NCBI GenBank assembly: GCA_965230525.1 | Contig: OZ246008.1 | Location: 1,178,001 to 1,242,000 of the forward strand | Reading direction: 5' to 3' | Length of the DNA stretch: 64,000 bases | DNA from: GCA-002733465 sp965230525 | Lineage (GTDB): Bacteria > Pseudomonadota > Gammaproteobacteria > Enterobacterales > Kangiellaceae | Shown: one piece after another, positions 1 to 7,916 of the stretch | Numbering within the stretch: position 1 is the first letter of the stretch | How the letters are laid out: each line of letters starts with the position of its first letter | Notes under the pieces: generated by a model | Database searches by the model: none | The model's input: the letters and a program-made list of their open reading frames with translations, nothing else | What the model was told of the DNA's origin: nothing | Made by a program: the position numbers and the translations under genes

Positions 1-679
1 CATCGGTCCAAATTTCGCAAACGCTGGCATTAACGCATACCGCAAGAATAGCAGCCGAGTAATCAGAGCCATTTCTGCCTAAAGTTGTTGTGCAACCTTG
101 GGGCGAAATTCCAACAAATCCCGGCATTAGGCTAATTTGACTAAACTGATTGTAGCGCTCGGCAAATTTCTGTTTGCTCAGCGGAATGTTTGCTAAAGGA
201 TCGCCAGCTTGGTCTTCTGCAATCAAGAATTGTTCCGGTTCAATGAGAGTCACGTCTAGCGATTGATTGTTAAATATCGTAGATAAAAATAGAATACTGA
301 TGCGTTCACCCAGAGTGAGAATTTGCGCGGCGGTTTGCTCCGGACAATGACCTAGAAGTTTAGCACCTTCGATGAGTCGGTCGAGTTGAGTATACTGTTG
401 TTTTAGATCTGAATTTAGTTGGTTTTCTGGATTCAACGCCGCGATTAAGTCATTGGCGATTGCGTCAATTGACTGCTTAATAATCGTTTCAACATGAGTA
501 ATTTCTTGGTTGTTGCGCAAACCCGTGAGTAAAGCTTCGAGCTGATTTGTGATTCCTTGCGGTGCAGAAAGAACCGCGCTCACTTGGCCGTTGGTTGCCT
601 CCTCGCTGATCAATTTAGCAACAGAAATAAATTTTTCAGCATTCGCTAATGAGGAGCCTCCAAACTTTAAAACCTTCAT
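1..679 (-). CDS. thrA: Aspartokinase (probably ThrA aspartokinase I/homoserine dehydrogenase I), N-terminal part
   Basis: About 226 codons are visible before the gene runs off the left edge. The protein begins MKVLKFGGSSLANAEKF, the phosphate-binding K-F-G-G-S-S signature of aspartokinases in the form typical of ThrA, and later shows L-G-R-N-G-S-D-Y-S, the aspartate/ATP site. Aspartokinase phosphorylates aspartate, the first step towards Thr, Met, Lys and, through IlvA, Ile. The homoserine dehydrogenase half lies outside the window, so the bifunctional call rests on the N-terminal sequence and on the Thr/Ile-rich leader and attenuator just upstream. The gene points away from the leu operon. 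The start at 679 is the first ATG fitting the family start. Confidence 0.88.
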   Translation of the reverse strand, partial: MKVLKFGGSSLANAEKFISVAKLISEEATNGQVSAVLSAPQGITNQLEALLTGLRNNQEITHVETIIKQSIDAIANDLIAALNPENQLNSDLKQQYTQLDRLIEGAKLLGHCPEQTAAQILTLGERISILFLSTIFNNQSLDVTLIEPEQFLIAEDQAGDPLANIPLSKQKFAERYNQFSQISLMPGFVGISPQGCTTTLGRNGSDYSAAILAVCVNASVCEIWTD

Positions 680-739
680 TGTGCTTACCTACTCTTTTAG
701 TGATATTGGTTAGTTCATTAATTCTTTTATTGTTCATAC

Positions 740-775
740 AAAAAAGCCCGTGGCTCTTAACTGAATCACGGGCTT
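740..775 (-). terminator. thr operon attenuator (intrinsic terminator)
   Basis: A perfect 9-bp inverted repeat (AAGCCCGTG at 744-752, CACGGGCTT at 767-775) is followed on the minus strand by a run of T. It lies between the Thr/Ile-rich leader peptide and thrA, the position expected of a transcription attenuator. Confidence 0.87.
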
Positions 776-797
776 GTTGGTGAACTATTATAAGTCG

Positions 798-926
798 TCA
801 GCCCGATTTCAGCAGAATGGTCATGGTCGAAATGCCCATCATGCCGGTAATCATGGTAATAATTGTATTCAAGCTTATAATCGTATTCATATTTGTATTC
901 AAAATCATATTCAAATGAGTATTCAT
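798..926 (-). CDS. thrL: thr operon leader peptide (start uncertain)
   Basis: This short frame ends at 798, just before the attenuator hairpin, and is dense in Thr and Ile codons, with clusters such as N-T-I-I-T-M-I-T and I-S-T-M-T-I near its end. That composition matches the E. coli thr leader, where ribosome stalling at Thr/Ile codons controls the terminator. It also has several Met codons, which is less usual. Two starts are possible: ATG at 926 (42 codons) or ATG at 890 (30 codons); neither has a strong Shine-Dalgarno sequence. The frame stays open further upstream, so the start is the weak part of the call. The DNA contains repeated TTGAATACAA-like words, so it may have grown by slippage. 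Confidence 0.7.
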   Translation of the reverse strand: MNTHLNMILNTNMNTIISLNTIITMITGMMGISTMTILLKSG

Positions 927-1349
927 AGTGATGTTTGTACTAATTGCCTTGCTTACAATGCTTTGGGCATTTCTTTTTGTCGCTATCAAATTCAAAAATG
1001 GACTTAGTCTTAAAATAGATTTAGCCGTTAGACAAAACTTACACATTGTTGTGAGTAAGCTCGATCCATTCAACCGAATAATAGGCCAATGACCAAATAA
1101 TAAGAGATGAGTAAAACTAAAAAACATCCATTGATAGTCAAATTTAAATTCGCCATCATCATTGCCCTGTTAATAGCTAAATAGCCGTTAGCTTTACTTT
1201 GGACCTGAACGAGTTGATTGTCAAATGCATTGCCGAGCTTAGGATATAGTTTCTGGTTATAACAACTAAAGAGAAAAAAATATCCAGATACCCATATCGA
1301 AAGGTTATATAGTCTTGAACTAAATTCTTAAAGCGACTAAGTTTAAACC
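927..1349. promoter_or_regulatory. Divergent thr/leu control region
   Basis: About 420 bp between the two leader peptides must contain the promoters of the thrA transcript (minus) and the leu transcript (plus). The sequence is AT-rich. No -35/-10 pair stands out enough to place, and I see no credible protein gene here. Confidence 0.5.
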
Positions 1350-1415
1350 ATGAATACAATCAAGCAGACTACTATTTTAGTGATTATTCTCCTCCTCGGT
1401 CCACCGATGGGGTGA
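1350..1415 (+). CDS. leuL: leu operon leader peptide, 21 aa
   Basis: A 21-codon frame starts MNTIKQTT and continues I-L-V-I-I-L-L-L-G-P-P-M-G. It has four Leu codons (three consecutive CTC), four Ile and one Val. It ends 30 bases before a strong intrinsic terminator that precedes the leu genes. This is the layout of attenuation-controlled leu and ilv operons: scarcity of charged tRNA stalls the ribosome and prevents terminator formation. The mix of Ile, Val and Leu codons suggests sensing of more than leucine. The call rests on composition, position and the hairpin. Confidence 0.88.
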   Translation: MNTIKQTTILVIILLLGPPMG

Positions 1416-1445
1416 TTTTGCGTACCTAAAATATGTAAAAAAATC

Positions 1446-1482
1446 AAAACCCCGAAACTGAAAAGCTTCGGGGTTTTTTTTT
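1446..1482 (+). terminator. leu operon attenuator
   Basis: An 11-bp perfect inverted repeat (1446-1456 AAAACCCCGAA, 1467-1477 TTCGGGGTTTT) has a 10-nt loop and a T run to 1482. It lies between the leader peptide and the first structural gene. Confidence 0.93.
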
Positions 1483-1599
1483 ACCAATAGGTCAGCAAAA
1501 TCGAATCAAGTAAAAAATCAGTTAGAAAAAAACTTGGTAAGAAATTAAGCGGAAGAAATTTAGTGAGAATAACGACCATAGCAAACTTAAAGGTGACTT

Positions 1600-1824
1600 A
1601 TGCAATATCCACAACAATATGACTCGATGACGGTTAATTCTAGTAACCAGCAGCCAACAGAAGCTTATGCTAATGCGGTAAATGATTCGAACCAGCTAGC
1701 CCAGGCAGAGCGAAATCATCGAGCCGCAGAAAGCGTGGCGGTGCAAGATAACACGCCTGATAATAGCTATGTTGATGTTTTTGAATATGAACCGATTGGC
1801 TTTATGAGCAAAGGTCGATGGTAG
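1600..1824 (+). CDS. Small unknown protein translationally coupled to leuC
   Basis: A 74-codon frame has a good ribosome site (AAAGGTG, 5 nt before ATG) and is the first structural gene after the leu attenuator. It overlaps the leuC start (ATGGTAG: leuC ATG at 1818, this stop at 1822-1824), so the two are probably translationally coupled. The product is hydrophilic, rich in Asn, Gln, Ala and Ser, with no signal peptide, membrane segment or known motif, and ends in an acidic/aromatic stretch (YVDVFEYEPIGF). I do not recognise a family. It could be a real small protein or mainly a coupling device for leuC. Position, ribosome site and overlap argue that it is translated. Confidence 0.65.
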   Translation: MQYPQQYDSMTVNSSNQQPTEAYANAVNDSNQLAQAERNHRAAESVAVQDNTPDNSYVDVFEYEPIGFMSKGRW

Positions 1825-3242
1825 CCACTTTATTTGAAAAGGTGTGGCAACGGCACTGTGTTATTCCAGAAACCGATGAAACCCCCGCTGTTCTCTATAT
1901 TGATACTCATTTGATCCATGAGGTGACATCGCCGCAGGCTTTTCAAATGCTGCGCGATAATCACTTAACTTTGAGACGCCCCGATCGAACGTTTGCGACT
2001 TGTGACCATTCCACCCCAACCAGCAAACCAAATGATGCCGGTGAGTATCAGTTTTTTGGTGAACAAGAAAAAAATCAAGTCGAGCAATTGAAAAAGAATT
2101 GCCAAGAATTTGCCGTTTCACTTTATCAGCTAGGTGATAAAAAGCAGGGTATTGTGCATGTTATCGGGCCGGAACGCGGAATCACTCAGCCGGGACAAAC
2201 CATCGTTTGTGGTGATAGTCATACCAGTACTCATGGCGCATTTGGTGCTTTAGCATTTGGAATTGGAACCAGTGAAGTTGGTCATACCTTTGCAACTCAG
2301 TGTATTTTGCAGCGAAAACCCAAAACCTTTGGCATTGAAATTAATGGAACACTAACAGAAGGTGTCACCGCCAAAGACATTATTCTCGCCATTATTCAAA
2401 AAATAGGCATTGGTGGTGCCACCGGTCATGTGATTGAGTATTTTGGAAGTACGATTGACCAGCTTGATATGGAACAACGAATGACCATTTGTAACATGTC
2501 GATCGAAGCTGGGGCAAAGGCGGGAATGATCGCGCCAGATCAAAAAACCTTTGATTACTTAAAGGGGCGAGAATTTGCTCCCAAAGGAGAGCAGTGGCAT
2601 CAAGCATTAGCTGAGTGGAAACAACTTTATACCGATAAAACGGCTCAGTTTGATCAACAAATAAAAATTGACGCATCACAGATAGAGCCCATGATCACTT
2701 ATGGAACCAATCCACAAATGGGGATTAAGATTGGTGAAGTAATACCCAGTAAAAACGAAACTCAAGCGCTTGAGTATATGGGATTCGCCGTGCAACAGTC
2801 GCTACTAGGTCAATCAGTCGATGTGGTGTTTATTGGCAGTTGTACCAATTCACGAATCAGTGATTTGCGCGAAGCAGCAAAAATTTTTAAACATCGAAAA
2901 ACGGCTGGTCATGTGCGCACCTTGATTGTTCCCGGTTCGCATGAAATCAAACAGCAAGCAGAACAAGAAGGTTTAGCTGAGATTTTTCTGAGTGCAGGGG
3001 CGGAATGGCGGGAACCCGGCTGTTCGATGTGCTTAGGAATGAATGGCGATGTGATCCAAGATAAACAGTTTTGCGTGAGCACCAGTAATCGGAATTTTGA
3101 AGGGCGACAAGGAAAAGGCGGACGGACTTTATTGGCAAGCCCTCTCACTGCGGCTGCTGCCGCTGTTACAGGTAAAGTGACTGACCCACGTGAGTTATTG
3201 AATGAAGCTCAAAATAGATCGGAGGTACGATCGCATGGATAA
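1818..3242 (+). CDS. leuC: 3-isopropylmalate dehydratase large subunit
   Basis: This 474-residue aconitase-family protein isomerises 2-isopropylmalate to 3-isopropylmalate with LeuD in leucine synthesis. The N-terminus (A-T-L-F-E-K-V-W, then L-Y-I-D-T-H-L-I-H-E-V-T-S-P-Q-A-F) is typical of LeuC. The three [4Fe-4S] cysteines are at about residues 342 (GSCTNSR), 402 and 405 (EPGCSMCLGMNGD). The length matches the usual ~466. It overlaps the small upstream gene by 7 nt and leuD by 8 nt, so the operon is tightly packed. I kept the ATG at 1818 because it fits the family start. Confidence 0.97.
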   Translation: MVATLFEKVWQRHCVIPETDETPAVLYIDTHLIHEVTSPQAFQMLRDNHLTLRRPDRTFATCDHSTPTSKPNDAGEYQFFGEQEKNQVEQLKKNCQEFAVSLYQLGDKKQGIVHVIGPERGITQPGQTIVCGDSHTSTHGAFGALAFGIGTSEVGHTFATQCILQRKPKTFGIEINGTLTEGVTAKDIILAIIQKIGIGGATGHVIEYFGSTIDQLDMEQRMTICNMSIEAGAKAGMIAPDQKTFDYLKGREFAPKGEQWHQALAEWKQLYTDKTAQFDQQIKIDASQIEPMITYGTNPQMGIKIGEVIPSKNETQALEYMGFAVQQSLLGQSVDVVFIGSCTNSRISDLREAAKIFKHRKTAGHVRTLIVPGSHEIKQQAEQEGLAEIFLSAGAEWREPGCSMCLGMNGDVIQDKQFCVSTSNRNFEGRQGKGGRTLLASPLTAAAAAVTGKVTDPRELLNEAQNRSEVRSHG

Positions 3243-3819
3243 GTTGATGGCCGTTGATTCCAAAGTCGTGGTATTAAAAATCGATAATATCGATACCGAC
3301 CAAATTATTGGTTCAGATCATCTAAAAATTACCGACAAAAAAGGGCTCGGCAAACATTTATTTGCTGACTGGCGCTACTTAAGTGATGGGAAACCCAATC
3401 CTAATTTTGTACTCAACCAACCAACATGTAGCGCCGCACAAGTGTTGGTAACAGGCGATAATTTTGGTTGTGGTTCATCAAGAGAACATGCACCTTGGGC
3501 ACTGCTAGACTATGGCATTAAAGTGGTAATTAGCTCTTCGATCGCTGATATTTTTTCTAACAATGCATTAAAAAACGGCTTGTTAGTCATTCAAGTTAGT
3601 CCACAACAACACCAGTTTCTTTTAGCGCAACATACTAAAGCAATCCGCGTGGACTTAGCTCAACAAACCATCACCTGTGATAACCAATGTTTTGAATTTA
3701 AGATCGAAGCATTTGCTCGATATTGTTTGCTAAATGGTTTAGACCAATTGAATTTCTTGCTTAGCAAGCTAGATGAAATCGAACAATATGAAAAACAAAC
3801 CCAAAAGGAATCCGCATGA
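3235..3819 (+). CDS. leuD: 3-isopropylmalate dehydratase small subunit
   Basis: LeuD is the swivelling domain partner of LeuC. The 194-residue protein shows DNFGCGSSREHAPWAL, the substrate-binding signature of the small subunit, and an N-terminal N-I-D-T-D-Q-I-I segment. An in-frame ATG at 3202 is possible, but the start at 3235 has a strong GGAGGT (3221-3226) and gives the normal N-terminus, so I chose it. The gene begins inside the end of leuC and its stop overlaps the leuB start (ATGA). Confidence 0.96.
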   Translation: MDKLMAVDSKVVVLKIDNIDTDQIIGSDHLKITDKKGLGKHLFADWRYLSDGKPNPNFVLNQPTCSAAQVLVTGDNFGCGSSREHAPWALLDYGIKVVISSSIADIFSNNALKNGLLVIQVSPQQHQFLLAQHTKAIRVDLAQQTITCDNQCFEFKIEAFARYCLLNGLDQLNFLLSKLDEIEQYEKQTQKESA

Positions 3820-4865
3820 AGTTCAAGATTGTCAGCTTACCAGGTGATGGGATCGGTCCCGAAATAGAGGCTTCGGTTAAGCCTGTATTAAATCAAGTGG
3901 CGAGCTTGTTTGGACACCAATTTGAAATACAGCAGCAGCTGATTGGTGGTGCTGCGATTGATGCCACTGGCAGTGCTCTTCCTGAGAACACATTAAACGC
4001 ATGTCGACAGGCTGATGCAGTATTCTTGGCGGCAATTGGTGGGCCAAAGTGGGATAACTGCGAGATAAGACCCGAGCAAGGTTTGTTAAAGCTTCGAGCA
4101 GAGTTAGCGGTCTATGCCAATATTCGACCCTTGTGCATGTTTCCGCAATTACAATCTGCATCTCCACTCAAATCAGAAATATTAGAGGGTACTGACTTTG
4201 TGATTGTTAGGGAATTAACCGGTGGAATTTATTTTGGCGAAAAGGCTCGACACGATAGTTTTGCAACTGATGAATGTAAATATTCAGTTTCTGAAATTGA
4301 ACGAATTGCTCGCGTGGCTTTTGAACTAGCCGATCAGCGAAGTAAAAAACTTACTTCTGTAGACAAAGCGAACGTTTTAGAAACATCAAAACTCTGGCGA
4401 GAAGTCGTCACAAAAATCGGACAGCGAGAATTTCCTGATATTCAGCTTAATCACCAATTGGTCGACTCCTGCGCGATGAAACTAATTCAATCACCTTCAG
4501 AGTTTGATGTGATCCTTACTGAAAATATGTTTGGAGATATTCTATCGGATGAAGCAAGTGTGCTCGCAGGTTCAATGGGACTATTAGCCTCATCATCAGT
4601 TGGTGACCGGTATGGACTGTTTGAACCCATTCACGGATCAGCTCCTGACATTGCGGGGAAAGGAATTGCAAACCCTTATGCAAGCATTTTAAGTATTGCG
4701 ATGATGTTGCGATGGCTCAAACTTGTCGATGAAGCGAACGCCGTGGAGCAAGCCGTTGAGACAGTGATAGCAAAAGATATTTTACCGATCGATTTGAAAG
4801 CCGGCAGTCATTTAACCACACAGCAAGCCATTGAAGCCGTGGTGAAAGAAATTGGCGGTCAGTAA
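3816..4865 (+). CDS. leuB: 3-isopropylmalate dehydrogenase
   Basis: LeuB oxidatively decarboxylates 3-isopropylmalate using NAD. The 349-residue protein has the N-terminal L-P-G-D-G-I-G-P-E motif, R-A-E-L-A-V-Y-A-N-I-R-P in the substrate loop, and the C-terminal H-G-S-A-P-D-I-A-G-K-G-I-A-N-P NAD-binding motif. The length is typical. The start overlaps the leuD stop by 4 nt and has AAGGA about 6 nt upstream. A tandem repeat array follows the stop directly, before leuA. Confidence 0.97.
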   Translation: MKFKIVSLPGDGIGPEIEASVKPVLNQVASLFGHQFEIQQQLIGGAAIDATGSALPENTLNACRQADAVFLAAIGGPKWDNCEIRPEQGLLKLRAELAVYANIRPLCMFPQLQSASPLKSEILEGTDFVIVRELTGGIYFGEKARHDSFATDECKYSVSEIERIARVAFELADQRSKKLTSVDKANVLETSKLWREVVTKIGQREFPDIQLNHQLVDSCAMKLIQSPSEFDVILTENMFGDILSDEASVLAGSMGLLASSSVGDRYGLFEPIHGSAPDIAGKGIANPYASILSIAMMLRWLKLVDEANAVEQAVETVIAKDILPIDLKAGSHLTTQQAIEAVVKEIGGQ

Positions 4866-4872
4866 TTTTTAA

Positions 4873-5269
4873 TGTGCTTGCAATGACAAGAATGAGATTG
4901 CCGCGCTGTGCTCGCTATGACAGGAATGAGATTGCCGCGCTGTGCTTGCAATGAAAAGAATGAGATTGCCGCGCTGTGCTCGCAATGACAAGAATGAGAT
5001 TGCCGCGCTGTGCTCGCAATGACAAGAATGAGATTGCCACGCTGTGCTCGCAATGACAGGAATGAGATTGCCGCGCTGTGCTTGCAATGACAAGAATGAG
5101 ATTGTCGCGCTGTGCTCGCAATGACAGGAATGAGATTGCCGCGCTGTGCTCGCAACGACAAGAATGAGATTGCCGCGCTGTGCTTGCAATGACAGGAATG
5201 AGATTGCTGCGCTGTGCTTGCAATGACAGGAATGAGATTGCCGCGCTGTGCTTGCAATGACAAGAACCG
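4873..5269. repeat. 34-bp tandem repeat array inside the leu operon
   Basis: Eleven consecutive units of exactly 34 bp start at 4896, 4930, and so on to 5236, after a partial unit. Each begins GATTGCCGCGCTGTGC and runs into a half reading tCGCAATGACAAGAATGA with a few substitutions and no indels; a decayed unit follows at about 5270. On the opposite strand the unit reads CATTGCGAGCACAGCGCGGC, a form of the dispersed 'CATTGCGAG...GCAATC' repeat also present at 32288-32430. All frames through it give low-complexity translations, which are artefacts. It separates leuB from leuA by about 460 bp. Confidence 0.95.
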
Positions 5270-5324
5270 GATTGCCACATTGAATTGTGTTTCGGATTGA
5301 TAAAGAAATAGGTTAGGAAACCAT

Positions 5325-6908
5325 ATGAATACCAGTGAAGTTTTTAACAAGAGTAACAATGTCATCATCTTCGATACAACTTTACGAGATGGTGAGCAAG
5401 CGCTGCAAGCGAGTTTAAGCGCGCGAGAAAAATTGCAAATTGCAATGGCTTTGGAGCGTCTGGGTGTCGATGTGATCGAAGCGGGATTCCCTGTATCATC
5501 TCCAGGCGATTTTAAATCGGTACAAAACATCGCGCGACAAATTAAACAAAGCAGAGTAGCAGGTCTTGCTCGGGCAATCGACCAAGATATTGACGTTGCT
5601 GCAGAAGCGTTGAAAGTCGCAGAGGCTTTTAGAATTCATACTTTTATAGCAACCTCCACCATTCATATTGAAAATAAACTAAAGAAAGGATTTGATGATG
5701 TTGTAGAGATGGCTGTGAAAGCCGTTAAGCGAGCAAGAAATTATACCGATGATGTTGAGTTTTCTTGTGAAGATGCTGGACGCACACCAATTGATGCTTT
5801 GTGTCGTATGGTTGAACAAACGATAAAGGCGGGCGCAACAACTATTAATATTCCGGATACCGTCGGCTACACCCTGCCTTCAGAATTCGGCAAGATCATT
5901 GAGTCCTTAATTCATCGCGTTCCGAACATTGATCAAGCAATTTTATCGGTTCATTGCCATGATGATTTAGGGGTATCGGTGGCCAATTCAATTGCCGCAG
6001 TACAAGCGGGTGCTCGTCAAATCGAATGCACAGTCAATGGCATTGGTGAACGCGCTGGAAACTGTTCTTTAGAAGAAGTGGTGATGATCATCAATACTCG
6101 TAAAGACCAATTAGGCTTGACCACCAACATCAACTCAAAGGAAATTCATCGCGCCAGCCAATTGGTTTCTAAACTCTGCAATATGCCAATTCAATCCAAT
6201 AAGGCAATTGTGGGTAGTAATGCTTTTAGCCATTCCTCTGGAATTCATCAAGATGGCGTATTAAAAAGTCAGAATACTTATGAAATTATGACACCGGAAA
6301 CCGTTGGATTAAATACTAATAAATTAAACCTAACTTCTCGCTCAGGGCGTCACGTGATTAAGCATCGACTAGAAGAGCTCGGTTTTGACCAAGTCGATTA
6401 TGATTTAGATAAACTGTATGAAAGCTTTTTAAAGTTAGCTGATAAAAAAGGCCAAGTGTTCGATTACGATCTAGAAGCGCTAGTGTTTTTTACTAACCTT
6501 GATACTGAGGATGACTACTTTTGTTTAAAATCATTGTCAGTACAAGCAGGAACTGAAAATAGTGCCACTGCGACCGTTGAACTAAGTTGTGGCGATAAAG
6601 TGATCAAGGAGGCAGCAATAGGTAATGGACCCGTTAATTCAATTTGTAGTTGTATTAGTCGAATGACTGGTTACCAAATTGAAATCAAAGATTTTAAAGT
6701 TGCATCGACTTCGGAAGGGACTGATGCATTAGGTCAGGTCAATATTGTGGCAGAATGTAAAAATCAAGAAATTGCGAAAACATTTCATGGTATGGGGTTA
6801 GCAACTGATATTATTCGCTCTGCTGCCAAAGCGTTGGTTAATCTTTGTAACGATATTCATCGCTCGGAAAAAGTGGCTAAGTTAAGAGTAGTTGGTGGGG
6901 ACGCTTAG
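5325..6908 (+). CDS. leuA: 2-isopropylmalate synthase
   Basis: LeuA condenses acetyl-CoA with 2-oxoisovalerate, the committed and leucine-inhibited step. The 527-residue protein has F-D-T-T-L-R-D-G-E-Q-A at the N-terminus, the metal-binding H-C-H-D-D-L-G segment, an N-G-I-G-E-R-A-G-N motif, and a C-terminal regulatory domain with G-T-D-A-L-G near residue 465. The length matches the long bacterial class. AGGAAACC before the ATG at 5325 is a suitable ribosome site. Its place last, after leuC-D-B, differs from the common leuABCD order, and the repeat array separates it from the other genes. Confidence 0.96.
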   Translation: MNTSEVFNKSNNVIIFDTTLRDGEQALQASLSAREKLQIAMALERLGVDVIEAGFPVSSPGDFKSVQNIARQIKQSRVAGLARAIDQDIDVAAEALKVAEAFRIHTFIATSTIHIENKLKKGFDDVVEMAVKAVKRARNYTDDVEFSCEDAGRTPIDALCRMVEQTIKAGATTINIPDTVGYTLPSEFGKIIESLIHRVPNIDQAILSVHCHDDLGVSVANSIAAVQAGARQIECTVNGIGERAGNCSLEEVVMIINTRKDQLGLTTNINSKEIHRASQLVSKLCNMPIQSNKAIVGSNAFSHSSGIHQDGVLKSQNTYEIMTPETVGLNTNKLNLTSRSGRHVIKHRLEELGFDQVDYDLDKLYESFLKLADKKGQVFDYDLEALVFFTNLDTEDDYFCLKSLSVQAGTENSATATVELSCGDKVIKEAAIGNGPVNSICSCISRMTGYQIEIKDFKVASTSEGTDALGQVNIVAECKNQEIAKTFHGMGLATDIIRSAAKALVNLCNDIHRSEKVAKLRVVGGDA

Positions 6909-7004
6909 CAAAATAGCGAACTCATTAAAACGACAACAAGAGAGTAAGTTGGTCTAACTGGTCAGTTGGCTAGTGTGATTTGTGAACACCAACAATTAAC
7001 TAAC

Positions 7005-7026
7005 GAAATAGCCGTCATGCTATTTC
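7005..7026. terminator. Possible weak terminator between convergent genes
   Basis: A perfect 8-bp stem, GAAATAGC/GCTATTTC with a 6-nt loop, lies between leuA and the convergent regulator and overlaps the latter's stop. Neither side has a clear T run, so termination is uncertain. Confidence 0.35.
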
Positions 7027-7898
7027 TGATTAACAAACTGTTTTGGTGTCATATTGTATTGCACCTTAAAACAACGGCTGAAATATGCCTGTGATGAAAA
7101 TCCAACTTCAAATGCGGTGTAGTTAGCGGTTTTCCCTGAGCGCAAGATTTCTTTTGATTTTTCTAATCTAAAACGTCGTAAATATTCCGAAGGCGTCATA
7201 TCAATAACGCTTCTTAATTTTCGATAGAACTGACGCTCACTCATATTGATGGCTTTAGCGATATCAACCACAGTGAGCTCGGCTTCCATGTAAACCGACT
7301 CAATATGCTGATTTAATTGTTCGATAAATTCCTGTTGCAGTCGTTGGGTATTTATTTCGACTATAGAAAGATTACCTGAATCCTCCTCAGGTGATTCTAA
7401 TGTTTCTTCGGTTTTTTCGAAAACCGTCTCACTAAAGCGACGTTTCAAAATATTCCGGATCTCAATTAAGTTCGAAATTCGAATAATTAATTCTTCCACA
7501 TCAAATGGTTTGGTGATGTACTCATCGGCCTTTTCTTCCCAGCCTCTCAGTCGACTATCTCTATCACCGCGTGCAGTCAGCAGTACTACCGGTATATGAT
7601 TGGTAATTTGTGTCTCACGCAATGCTTTGGTGGTTTGATAGCCATCCATTACTGGCATCATAATATCACTGATAATTAAATCGGGAACTTCCTGTGTTGC
7701 CAACTCAACACCTTGCTGACCATTCACTGCCACTAGGGTGTTAAACTGCTCACTAATGCTTTCAACAATGTATTGCCGCATGTCATCGTTATCTTCAATG
7801 ACTAATACGGTTGGTTTAGTTGATGATTGAATAACTTCTTTTGGCTGGGTGTTTAAATTTTCTTGTAGCTGACTATTCGACACATTCATCAATTCCAT
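7020..7898 (-). CDS. Response regulator with REC and AraC-type DNA-binding domains
   Basis: The 292-residue protein has a receiver domain (residues ~28-145; phospho-acceptor D78 in IISDIMMP, acidic pair at 35-36, T108, K130) and a C-terminal AraC/XylS double helix-turn-helix (~190-290; ERQFYRKLR and F-S-S-Q-A-Y-F-S-R-C-F-K). This matches the C-terminal half of hybrid two-component regulators and closely resembles the corresponding part of the 987-residue protein at 23828-26791, but it has no kinase. The start at 7898 has no ribosome site and the frame stays open upstream. It may be a free-standing regulator or the remnant of a hybrid protein whose 5' end was lost when the RHS gene arrived. 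Confidence 0.8.
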   Translation of the reverse strand: MELMNVSNSQLQENLNTQPKEVIQSSTKPTVLVIEDNDDMRQYIVESISEQFNTLVAVNGQQGVELATQEVPDLIISDIMMPVMDGYQTTKALRETQITNHIPVVLLTARGDRDSRLRGWEEKADEYITKPFDVEELIIRISNLIEIRNILKRRFSETVFEKTEETLESPEEDSGNLSIVEINTQRLQQEFIEQLNQHIESVYMEAELTVVDIAKAINMSERQFYRKLRSVIDMTPSEYLRRFRLEKSKEILRSGKTANYTAFEVGFSSQAYFSRCFKVQYNMTPKQFVNQK

Positions 7899-7916
7899 CG
7901 CTATGATTTCATCATT

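Noticed and set aside
4873..5269. Tandem array considered as a CRISPR
   Set aside because: Units are directly adjacent and nearly identical over their full 34 bp, with no variable spacers and no cas genes in the window.
4859..5530. Long minus-strand frames across the repeat array
   Set aside because: They are translations of a 34-bp tandem repeat (34 is not a multiple of 3, so all frames cycle) and have no ribosome site; a known artefact of such repeats.
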